Below, piece by piece: positions 39,480 to 49,859 of a stretch of 64,000 nt of DNA. The position numbers and the translations under genes were made by a program. The notes under the pieces were generated by a model that saw only the letters and a list, made by a program, of their open reading frames with translations, ran no database searches and was not told the DNA's origin. The DNA is from Serinus canaria (Eukaryota; Chordata; Aves; Passeriformes; Fringillidae). The first letter of the stretch is position 1; every line of letters starts with the position of its first letter. Location: contig NC_066314.1 in NCBI RefSeq assembly GCF_022539315.1, positions 42,345,180 to 42,409,179 of the forward strand, in the 5' to 3' direction.

Positions 39480-42400
39480 TCATGTATTTCACACAGGGGA
39501 GACACAGGTTGCCACTAAACCCTAATCATAAAATAGGGTGTTTCACTGCCCTTCCTCCCCTGCCTGCCCTAAATCTGAACCTGCCTCTGCTCAGTTTCCA
39601 CACAGGCAAACCTGCAGCCCATTCTGTGGATCCCCACTGGTGTGAAAACTGCGGGATCACATCAGTGGTGTTTTAACATCTCACTTCTGCCTCCTCTCTG
39701 ACTGACAGCACACACAGGAGGTCCTGCAGAACACGTTGGTACAAAGATTAGGCCAGAAACTCTATCCCAGCTTCTTGTTCACACCTGGTAATGCTATGAA
39801 TGAAGAAAGAGGCCACAGGGTCAGCTGTGCTCTGAGTATTTCATGCCCCCCTGGAGAAGCAAAGCTGTGGTAGAGCTGGGTTTCCTACAGCTGAGCATCC
39901 CAGGGTGCTGCCAGGCAGCCAGAGGTGGGGCACTGTATGTCATCACCCTGTGCTGGAACAGCTCGACTTTGGACAATCATCACAAGGTGTGAAAAGATTT
40001 TGGTCCAGGTCTGTAGGACTATTCCTTCACTGGTCCCAAGAGGCTGAGACAAAACCAGAACAGGTAGCTCTGCGATGCACCCCTCTTACCCTACCTTTAA
40101 AGTAGTACCAGCATGAAATGGAGAACAAAACCAAGGCATTGAGGTCAAGCATTTTCTCTCAACAGTCATTTTCACTGGGGAAAAGTTTTTCTCTGTTTTT
40201 CAGAATATAGTAAGAGACCACTGCACTAATATGTGGGCAGAAAAAGTACAACTGATAGAAACAATGTGCTTCTTGTGTTCTAAGTGCTGTGCTTTGTTCA
40301 CGTGAGCCATCCTTTTGGATGGCCACATGGGCTTGTTTGCAAGACTGGCAGTGCAGAGGCAGAGAAATCAGCTGCACTCAGAGATCTTGTTAGTTGTGTG
40401 GAAGCCTGACAATCCTCATGACTCAGCTGAACACTGACCTGCTGCTCCTCCTATTGCTCCCCTTGCTGTTATCACTGCAAGAATCTTTGTTTCAAAAACA
40501 TTCATGAAACAAAGACCTTTTTTTTCTGATTAAAAAAACCTCCAAACCTTCCAGAAGTCAATTAATCCAGAGGGCTGTGCTGCTCAGGCTTCACCAGCCA
40601 TGTGTCTGGGTGGGGATCCCTGGGGTGTCCCAGTGGGAATGCAGTGGTGGTCTGGCTGATGCCAGCACTCCCCCAGCAGGGCACAATGCCCTGGACACTG
40701 CCAGCACTGCAGAATTGTAGCATGCTCCTTCTCTGCCTTTGATTACAGAAAAAAAATTGATGATTTATTTAAATAAGTAAAGCAACTGAAGCCTCCTGGG
40801 TAATTATAATCAGCAGTAAAACACAGTGTTTGCCAGAAAAGCTTCCTATCTAATTATACCTATTACTCCAAAATTATTACAAAGCATTTTTTGCTGTCTG
40901 GGTTCATAAATGACAAGTATTTTAATAACCACCTGAAGTACATATCAAATATCTAAAATGTCAAAAGGAATTTCAGGTGCTTTGTAAATGCCTATTTTCT
41001 GTAAAATCATGCTTTTATGACAGCTCATGTAAGACAGAAATAAAAATGCACTGTGTGCATAATCTGAAGGCCTGCATATTCCCAGTGTGTGCTTTTTGCA
41101 TTTCCACATTCAAAAAGATAAAACAGGATGAATCAAACAGGATGAATCAAACCACCACACTGGTGGTTCTTGAGGGCTTTGTTGCAGTGGCTGTGTCAGA
41201 ACCCACAATATATTAATTCACTAGCATGGACTGAACTTTTCCTTTTCTAGTAGTTGGGATGGGATGCAAGGAGCATATTAGTGGAGCCAAAGGTGAAGGA
41301 TAGGCACTGAGGCAGGGGAAAAAGCTTAGCTTGAATCAAGTAAAGCACCAACATGGCTGCTGTGAGACCCATTTGCTGCCTTCAGACAATGTGTGCTCCC
41401 ACACAGGAGAAACAGCAGTAGAAGCAGTGATACTCTGCACCCCAGTTATTTAGGAAACAAATAACTGGACTGGCCAGATAATGAGGTACAATGACTAATA
41501 ATTGTGGGGTTTTTTCACTGTTTTTAAATAGGTCACCTTTTTCCTCTCTGACTGAATCGAATTTTCCTCTGTGCTGACTGCCAAGCATGTGACTCCTCGA
41601 TGCTGTGAAAAAGAAAGCAGCAGCAGGCCCTTGGGGTATGGAGATATGACAGCAGCCACGCAACACATTTCTGCATTCAGAAAAGCTTTAGCATTGGGTC
41701 AAGCAACAGCTACTAAGCAAGGACATATGAATTTTTTTTCATGTTGTCAGAAGAAAATGTGGAACTGATAAGAAACACCTGTGGACACGCAAAGCCATCT
41801 CAGAACCCAGGGTTTGTTTAGATGATAAAGAGATAAAATCTGAAGGCATGTATTGCAAGGGAAGATAATCTTTAACAGAATGTCTGGTTTGAAAAAAAAA
41901 GAAAAGAAAGAAAGAAAGAAGTGGTACGTTTCAGGTAATTGACTTTCTCTGCAAAGAAAGGTCCTTGAGGATCATAAGGCAACATTGGTGCAATATGTAA
42001 AACTGTATGAGCTGTATGGATGCTGTTCATTCATTTTTCTTCACAGAAACATGAAGCCGTTTAGATTTTATTTGCATCTTGTAAATATTTTCTTAGAACC
42101 CCAGCAGGACGCTGGAAAGCATAAAAGCACACATTACCAGCTGAACATATGTAACCAGAGTTTTCTCTTTTCTTGCAGCTCAGTCTGTTCCATGTGCTCT
42201 GATTTAAAGCCCTGTAATGCACTTACCACATAAGAATTCTGTTTAGCTACATTTAACATTTTTGAGGGAAGGTTTGTCAGATCATTTGTTTTACTTAATG
42301 CGTACATATTTTCATGCCTTTGTCCTGCTTGATGTGAAATAAGCATTTTTTAAAGGAAGCTGATCTCGATATTCCTTTTCATAATTTGGAAAAGATGCAG

Positions 42401-43466
42401 TATTTAAACACAGAAATGTGCAGTGCAGTGTGGATTTAATGGAAACATTGCCACAGTTCTACGCTTATGTTGTGGCATTAAATCAGTCAGAAGGCAGAGG
42501 CAAACTGCCAGTGTGTGCAATACCCAGAGGAGGAGGCAGTTCCAGCAATAATTTTAGAGACTGTAAAGTGACTCTAAAATGGAAATATCAGCAGCAGCTC
42601 TAGGAGGGCTCAGCTGCGCAAGACGCACAAGCGCATGCCCAATTTTAAACACACAAGTAGCTCCAAAATCAATGAGACCACCCACAGGTTTACAATCCTT
42701 TGAAGAACTGAGCCCTTAATTGCTCAGTAACTGCTGCAAAAAGATGTCAAGTTTCCTTTGTTTTACTTATTATTAAAAAGAGCTTTGCCAGCATAAAACA
42801 CTGGAGGAGCTCAACCCCAACCAAATGGATAAAGTGAGGAGCCAAGGCAGCCTTGCAGAAGGGCTGCTTTTTGCTACAATTCTCCTCTTTCAGCTCAGGA
42901 TGAGTTGCTCCTCCTGCTGTGGTCCACACTCAGCAACACTTTGGGCAGGACCACCAAATTAAAGTTGCATCCACCTTTGGAAGATGAGCAATTGGCAAGT
43001 TCAGAAGGTTTGGGGATAACTTTCTTTGTACATAAAGTCCTACCCAACAACCCTCTGTTAGAAAAGAATATTATTTCCGTAAAAAATCTTTTTAAGACCT
43101 ACTTGGGATGCCAAGCTTCTTTGTCTGCCAGGACATTTCAACAGCTTCACAAACTCTGTTACATGTGAGGCACAAGAACTTTAACAGGCTGATCCTTTTG
43201 CAGTGTACGAGGCAGGGAAGTGTTAATATCTCTGCTCTACAGAGACAACTGATCTTTAAGGGGTCAGAAAGCTCAGCTGCAGAAAATCCGGAAAGCTAAG
43301 CTAACTTTATTGGAGCTCTGCTGATTTATACCAGCTGAACATATGGCCTCAGAAGATTAAGTAGTCTGTGTGAGAAATCTGTGGCACATCTGGGACACTC
43401 CAGGGCCTGAGTCACAAGATCATCCTTCCTGCCCATAACAATTGCAAACATGCCTCTACTATGCAG
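39480..43466. other. Non-coding DNA between CpG island and candidate coding exon
   Basis: If the model is right, this is the intron between a leader exon and the first coding exon. It holds a perfect 14-bp tandem duplication (AAACAGGATGAATC, 41121-41148), an AAAG tract at 41892-41920, and a homeodomain-site-rich segment at about 40745-40965 with several TAATTA-like cores. No exon is recognised. Confidence 0.5.
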
Positions 43467-43556
43467 GAGCCTCTGCAAACTTTTTTGTTAACCTCCTGGC
43501 AAAGCAATAATGAAATTGTTTGAATGACTGAGCCCAGGGAAATTTGGGGTTAGCTT

Positions 43557-43614
43557 ATGCTGTTAACCAAGCTGCTTTCTCTGATTACTTTGTGCATTAC
43601 ACTATTCTGTACAG
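43557..43614 (+). CDS. Candidate first coding exon: signal peptide ending in splice donor
   Basis: From the ATG at 43557 the frame reads MLLTKLLSLITLCITLFCTG, a textbook signal peptide: one Lys near the start, a hydrophobic core of about 13 residues, then a small-residue end. The last G is followed directly by GTAAGA (43615-43620), so the junction is CAG/GTAAGA, matching the U1 consensus at eight of nine positions. Splicing would be in phase 1, usual after the signal-peptide exon of secreted and receptor proteins. A stop lies two codons upstream of the ATG, so this would be the true start. The Kozak context is weak (C at -3, C at +4). A plausible upstream acceptor is CTCTACTATGCAG, with exon start 43467. 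The open frame continues past the donor to 43784, but that part resembles nothing. I do not recognise the gene, and the next exons would lie far downstream. Chance is not excluded. Confidence 0.4.
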
Positions 43615-43620
43615 GTAAGA

Positions 43621-46600
43621 CAAAACTATATAAAATATTAGATTGTTGGGCTTGCAGTCATATTCTGAACAGAGACGTAGCAGAAGGAATTTTCAGTCCA
43701 ACATGGGGGAAGAGTCTGTCAAAATCTCACAAGATGGGATCTGGGTTTCCTTTTTGCCTCAATCCTTTGCCATGCTGGATATGAGTAGCTGAGGATGAAT
43801 GCATCATTGCAGAGATGTTTCCCTGTCTAGGCTTTTTACCACCAAGGGATTTATGTCAGGGTAATGTCATACACATATTTCCCTCACTGTCTTTTGCCCA
43901 GGCAATAGGGAATTTCTGGAAATACAAAAAATCCAAATAAAGTCACATATATGCATTAATAAGCTACTAAAGCATGATCATTTTGTATCTGGAACAGCTA
44001 TTTTAGCCACAGCAATATTTTGTTAACTATTGCTCCAGGACAGGAGAAAAAAAAATTAAATCTTATTTAAATAGGTTATTAAAAACAAATTAAAACAAAT
44101 TGGAGCAAAGCCTGGACAGTTTGTGGGGGGAAAAAAAAGTGAAGCTGTTCACCTGCAGGCTCTGATAGATGTTTGGGCTCCTGTGATACTCCAGGCTTAG
44201 CTTCAAAATGATACAATGTAAACTATTCACAACCTTCATGTTACAGTGCTAATTTCAGCTAATGGTACTGGTGAGAAAGATAATGGCACCCCTCAGTCAC
44301 AAGAAACAGAATGCAATGAAAAACTCATTTAGAGTTTGATTTATTACCACAATAATTAGTAAAATGTTTCATACTGAGGGGATCAGTATTGCAAGTGACA
44401 TGAAACAGCCATTGAAGAATAAGCAATGCTGCACAGCGTTTGTAATTATCAAGGGGAAAACTGGAATTGAACTGTATTTAAACAAAGACCAAAAAAAGAA
44501 AAAAAAAAGAAAAGGAGAGTAAAAATATAGAAAAAACAAACAAATACACCCCCTACTCTGGAAAATTAATGAAAAATGTAATCAAATTACTCCAGAAGTT
44601 AAGAAACACAAAAGCACTTCGCCAGTTTTCAGAAAAATATGACACACAGCAAAACTTTTAGAGGATCAATAACATTTTGCGAGCTACATGTATCCTAACC
44701 TTGCAAGTATTTATTTTAGAAGGGTTTATTTTTCAACAGACTTTGTTAAGCTACCTGACAAAAAGGGCTAAATATTGTGACCCTCAATAAGGAGGGAACG
44801 AAATGGAGAGAAGTTTGCTTAGCATCCATTTTCTGCTGTTATTCAACAAGGAACTAACATCTGCCAGCAGTTTCCCAAGAGCTCTGTGCAACCCAGCACC
44901 ACCACCTGCTGTTTGGGAAGGAAGACTCAATTCCCCTTGTCCTGCACATTAAAACTCCAGCACCATGCAGGCAAAGAGAAAGCATTCATTTAAGTATTTG
45001 AGGATGAGGGGAATAAAGATACAACACAACAAAAGAAAGCAAACTCCCAACACCCACGGCAGTGTGTGGGAACTCTGCCCATTTAAACAACAGGGCAATC
45101 CCTCCTCAGAAATGGGGTGAAGAAGCTTAGCTGGTCACAACAGCCATAATAGCTGGCTCTTCTGCTCTCTTAGCAAGGGCTACCCACAAAATCTTTATAT
45201 ACTTTGTCACTGCATAAAACTTCCCTCCAGCATGCTGCCTTTCTTCCCCCAGATCCCAAAGGTTATTGGAAAAAGAGATTCTGTTGGCTGCATTTTGGCT
45301 TTCTGGCTATGGGAGAGCTTGTATGATACTTTCTCAGTGATGTCAACTGAATACAGGCCTCCCAGGTTTGTACATAAGGAAAACAGCAAGGTGCAAAGCT
45401 AGTGAGAAATTCCCTCATTCCGTCCAATGGGTGTGATGAAAAAGTGAGCCTGTGTCATTTCCTTTTAATTAGTAATGGATCAAAAAGAAAGAGAGATATA
45501 GCCAAGGGTGCCTTAAGAATGGCAAAAGAAGATATTCAATACCAATCTGCTGTCTGCATCCAAAACTGCAGCTAAAAGCTGTGTCAGCTGCACCTGAGAA
45601 TCCAACCAGACTCCACTGTAATTCAGGAAGAACTGAATTACAACCAATGGGAGCAATTGTGGGGAGCCACCCTCTATTCACACTGCTAAATCACAGCCCA
45701 AAACAGGCTTCTTGCTTGTTTGTTTTGGTTTGTTTTTTCCCCACCAGCTTTCCCTTTGGACAGGTAAATCTCCAGCTTGGCCTATCTGCAAATCTGATTC
45801 TTCCCAGGATGAGTGCTCTGTCCTGTGTCTTGTGCAGACACGAACGGAGTGTGCTCAAAAGGGCATGTCACTGACTAATGGCATACAGAGCAATTCTTTA
45901 CAGATAGTGAAGTATTCCCAGCTGCTAATCAGTACTGTCAATGATCTGTGATGTTAAGCATGTGCATTTCTGCAGTACAAGGCTTGTGAAGCTCCAGGGT
46001 CTGGCTGTGGTGTCCAAAATTCTCATTTTCCCCAAAGAGGTAAGGGCTTGGGCAGATGAGCAGAGTGTATCTGCTGTGTTTTTTTGGGTTTTTGCTGCTG
46101 TTGCCTCACCCCCAAATGAGAATTTGTTCATGCTTTAAGGCTGCTCTTCCTGCATTGTCTGTTCCCATTCAGCTCCTAAGCTGAGGTGATGAGGTTTTAG
46201 TTTATTTGCATGCCCAGTGCACAACTGGGAGTTGTAGAACTAAGCTGTTTATCAGGTTGATGCAGGTGACATTTTTACCCTCTCCTGGTCTGGAATACCT
46301 GAGCTGTTGAATGAAGCACAGTGAAGCCTGACTACCTCAAAACATCCAGACTTTGGAGGCTTCAGTTTGCAATTTCTGCCACCCCTTATTTCCCTGCCCA
46401 CTTAAACCATTAAAAGAGCTCATGGCAATTTTAAAACAAGAGGGGATTTTGTGTTACTAGCATTTCAATTTTGTTTGTTTGACTGGTTGATTGATTGAGA
46501 AGGGTTATTTTAGTACAAAATGGAAGAAATATATCTTTTGCATCAACAGAGCTTAAGGTACTTGATCTTGGAGCTGGACCAAGTGGGTGGTGCTAGAGTG

Positions 46601-48054
46601 GGCACACAGGACACTGCCTGCCCCACCTCTGCAGGGCCCAGCCAGAAACCGAGACAAGGCAGAGAAGCAAATACGAGACACGTGGCAGGAGTTCCATTTC
46701 CAGCCTTTTTCCTGTGCCTGTCTCTGCAGCAGGGATGCACTGTGAATGTAGTCTGCCACAGCAGCCATTGGAGTGAGCACGGGAGACTTTATATCCACCT
46801 GATAGCTGAGATATGGATCAATGAAGGATTGCTTCCCTCAAACTCTGATTCACACACACCTGAGCCAACGCTCACCTTCACTAACTACAGGGACTTCTAG
46901 AAAGGGAGCAGTTTGTAAGTACTAACCTGTTTCTTTTGGCTGAAAAAGAGCTGAAGGGAATTGCTTTTAAATGGAGGTGCCCCTGTGTGTGCTACTGTGC
47001 CCTGAGGTTGGAGGCTACATCACTATTGGCATCTCAAATGGCTACAGGATCAGAGAGAACACATGGATGTTGAAACTGTCACGTGTGTAAAACGAGCATG
47101 AAACTAAACACCTAAAAATATACCTGAATTTTAGTAAGAGCTAAATGAATGCAGCAGAAGTCTGAAATATTTCCTAGAATTATCCCTATCCTAGCAGTGG
47201 ATTTTTGTAGTGGAAAAGCTGCAATGTAACATAGGAAATATAGATCATTAAAAAACTCTGATGGAACCCTACAATGACATAGTACAGCACTGAATTTATC
47301 AGTGACTTTTAATCTGGGTATGCTGGGAATTCCCCTTCTGTCATGGTTAAGATTTCTTGAAAAAAAGGATCATCTTTTAACTTCAAATATGCAAGCTGTC
47401 AGTTGCATAACATGGACCATAAACACAGCAGAGCTCTTACTTCACTGAGCAATTAAAAGATCAAGGTGTTTTCCATTTAGTTAACTCAAGGAGACTGAGT
47501 ATAGAGATTTTTATAAAGACTATTCTTAAATATTATAAAATAAATCTGATGTTCTCCTACTCCTTTCCCTCTGACTAACTATATTAATTTTAACTGTTTA
47601 TTATTGAATCAGCAGAGGTCAAAAGCTAAGACCTATTCATCATTTCCACCTAGAGGAAATTCCTCATTGATGTCTCCACATTGTCTCCATCCCCTTTTCA
47701 ATATATTTTTAATAATAGTGGGCTTCCTGAGAGCCTTGCAGGCATCTAAGTGCACATACACCAACACTACCCAGGTTTATCTGGTTATTCACTAGCCATG
47801 CAAGAGGAAGATGGCTTTCAACATTATGACTGCCAGAGAGAAAGTCCAATGGCATAGAGTGAAAATAAGTATTTAAGAGAAAAAAAGATTATAATGTGAT
47901 CAGAAGTTGGTGATTAATTTCGGATGACTTGTTATGATTTAAATCTAAGGGAACAGACCTTATAGGCCCTTAAATCTTTCACACTATATAGAGTACACTT
48001 TTATTTCAGAGATCAATCCAAGATTTTCTACTTTCAGAAATGCCTCTTGTCTCA
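43621..48054. other. Non-coding DNA, candidate intron with conserved-looking segments
   Basis: AT-rich and without a recognised exon. The segment 44315-44490 is rich in homeodomain, forkhead and SOX-like words (AATAATTAG, TAATTATCAA, AACAAAG) and has the even, repeat-free look of conserved non-coding DNA; this is an impression only. A perfect 10-bp inverted repeat (TGTAATTCAG, 6-nt loop) lies at 45617-45642. Open frames at 45207-45389 and 46520-46900 resemble nothing I know. Confidence 0.5.
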
Positions 48055-48339
48055 TTAAATCCTTCTCTTTTTGTCAAGCCTGAGGTCTTTCAGAGATGAG
48101 TGCAAATTGTGAGGTACTCCAGCGAGCAAATTCTCTGCCAAGTTCAAGTTTTCCAGTTTAATCATGTTACCAAATGCTGCCTTCTTAATGTCCTTCTCAG
48201 TAATTTGATTGTGACTGAGATCAAGCTTTTCTAGCTCTGACAGCTCACTGAAGACATCAGTAAGAATTACTAATATTTTACTGGATGCTAAATATAATTC
48301 CTTAAGGGCAAGGGGGAGAAGAGAGGGAATGGATGCTCC
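48055..48339 (-). pseudogene. Leucine-rich-repeat exon relic, SLRP/ECM2-like
   Basis: Read on the minus strand, the frame between TGA (48340-48342) and TAA (48055-48057) gives 94 residues made almost wholly of leucine-rich repeats. In order: IPSLLPLALKELYLASSKI, then VFSELSELEKLDLSHNQI, then AAFGNMIKLENLNLAENLL, then VPHNLHSSLKDLRLDKKR. The LxxLxLxxNx(I/L) core recurs at about 21-, 24- and 26-residue intervals, the pattern of small leucine-rich proteoglycans. The VPxxLxxSLKxLxL form is typical of that family. ECM2 is the closest layout I can think of, as the repeat spacing fits without gaps. There is no ATG start. Key positions are worn (SSKI for xNxI, His for Pro in NLHSSL) and the frame stops within a repeat with no splice donor, so I favour a decayed gene. 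A pyrimidine-rich stretch ending in AAG just before residue E of ELYL could be an old acceptor. It might still be a live internal exon with an unusual junction. Confidence 0.65.
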
Positions 48340-48342
48340 TCA

Positions 48343-49456
48343 GTTGACTGAAGCTCATCATGTGCAGAGATGCTGCAGAGCCAACCCCTCCTCTCAGGGG
48401 AGGCTTGGTGGGTTACCCTGCTGCTGGGGAGGCTCAGTGCTGCCAGACTCCTGTGCTGAGCCAAAGACAGATCCATCACAGTGGATGAATCCATCACAGT
48501 TCAGGTGCCCCAGATCCACCAGGACACAACTGCTGGGGTGCCCCTGAGGTTATTGTCCAACTCCTGAAGACACCAGCCTTTGCAGGCCTTCATAGGCTTC
48601 TTTCCTACCTCCACCCCTGAGTTACTTCTTCTTCAGAACTGAGAAATCTGGTGACAAATATACTTTCAGAAGACCCAGCTGTATGAAACTTATCCTGCTA
48701 TTCACAAGCCATAAATATCTAACACTAAAGGGAATCCCTTCAGGTCATCTGACTGCCTTTTGCCTGAGAACTAAACCAGTCTGAAAATAAGATGAGGACA
48801 GTGAAACTACTACTCTTTTCAGCCAAAGAAGAGTTTAAAAGCACTTTGTGTATGAATTTCTTTCTAATATCCTGTATTAAGCAATAATAGCTGTAAGAGA
48901 TATATTGTAATTTATAATACTTTTCTGTACCTGTATTTGATTTTAAATTTTTGGTGGCTACAGTTAGAGCACCTCATTATCTTTTATAAACTATGTTCTC
49001 TAGGGTTGCATAATTTGTTTTTATCTTGAGCTCCTTCTCTTGAGTGTCTATGATGTGTGCTCTGACTCCAGTATCACTCTCAAATGCTTTTTTTTTTTTT
49101 GAGCATCTGTTTTCTACATTTTCACAATTTTTTTCAAGAAAGGGTAAAATAATAACTCATGCTTTGATGTATGCTGATGCACAATTTGCTCATTTGGTAA
49201 TCCCATGTATGTGATGAATAACCACAAAGTAACCTTATATTAACATGCCTCTAATTATTTATACCCCATGACTGAGTCATTATTCACCTATGACTTTCCA
49301 GCATACATCATCGTGTATAGCTACATACCTTACAATATTTATTTTTAAACAGCTGACTCTCCAAATGTAACTAAACAGCTTCAGCTGGAGGGCTCAACTG
49401 CCAGAGCAGGCATGCCAGAGGGCAAGAGTCATCCTCAAAACAGGCTGTTGATCTGA
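48343..49456. other. Non-coding DNA between LRR relic and lysine-rich segment
   Basis: No recognised exon. A 12-bp word, ATCCATCACAGT, occurs twice at 48471 and 48489. The part at 48330-48560 is GC-richer, the rest AT-rich. If the two flanking segments belonged to one gene, this would be its intron. Confidence 0.5.
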
Positions 49457-49627
49457 TCATCTCCTCTTCCTTAGAGCACTCTTACTTTTTTCATAAACAT
49501 TATTCTTCTGCCCTTTTCTAGCTTTCTGCTTGTTTACCAGCTTCTTATTTTTACTTTTTGCTGCTTTAGGAGTTTTAATAGACCATGCAGCCTTTTCTTC
49601 TGCATTTTTTGTTAACTCTTCCTTTTT
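49457..49627 (-). pseudogene. Lysine-rich open segment, possible exon or relic
   Basis: On the minus strand, 56 codons run from just after a TAG (49628-49630) to a TGA (49457-49459). They encode a very basic stretch, beginning KKEELTKNAEEKAAW and ending YEKSKSALRKRR, with Lys or Arg at about four positions in ten and hardly any hydrophobic residues. Such charge and codon variety (AAA and AAG mixed, GCA, GCT, AGA) is unusual for random AT-rich DNA and reads like a nucleolar-type tail or a charged linker. The bases before it, CACTAATATTCC then TGCTAG, look like a branch point and acceptor. In the frame upstream, an ECCSVCPK motif (49676-49696) recalls the end of a von Willebrand type C domain. 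A different frame continues the charged sequence upstream (EESLIFLLEDARKRK), so a frameshift is possible. Family unknown. Confidence 0.35.
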
Positions 49628-49800
49628 CTAGCATCTTCTAGAAGGAATATTAGTGATTCTTCTCCTGACACTTTTTGGACAAACACTGCAGCACTCTGGC
49701 CTGAGAGAACACTCACCCTTGTTTGATTGGTGACTTATCCTTCTGACAGCTGGAAGGTCCCTCTGCCTGCCCGTGGAGATGCTGGGAAAGGGCCTGCTGG

Positions 49801-49859
49801 GCTGTCCCTGGCTGTCCCTGGATGTCCCTGGAGTGATGCTCCCACCCGAGAGCATCACT
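49801..49859 (+). repeat. 10-bp tandem triplet plus perfect 10-bp hairpin
   Basis: Three head-to-tail units GCTGTCCCTG, GCTGTCCCTG, GATGTCCCTG (49801-49830) are followed at once by a perfect inverted repeat AGTGATGCTC / GAGCATCACT (49832-49841 and 49850-49859) with an 8-nt loop. No family recognised. It lies about 170 bp from the lysine-rich segment. Confidence 0.85.

Noticed and set aside
46520..46900. Open frame of 126 codons, plus strand, with competing minus-strand frames
   Set aside because: No domain, no splice logic, and equal-length frames on the opposite strand.
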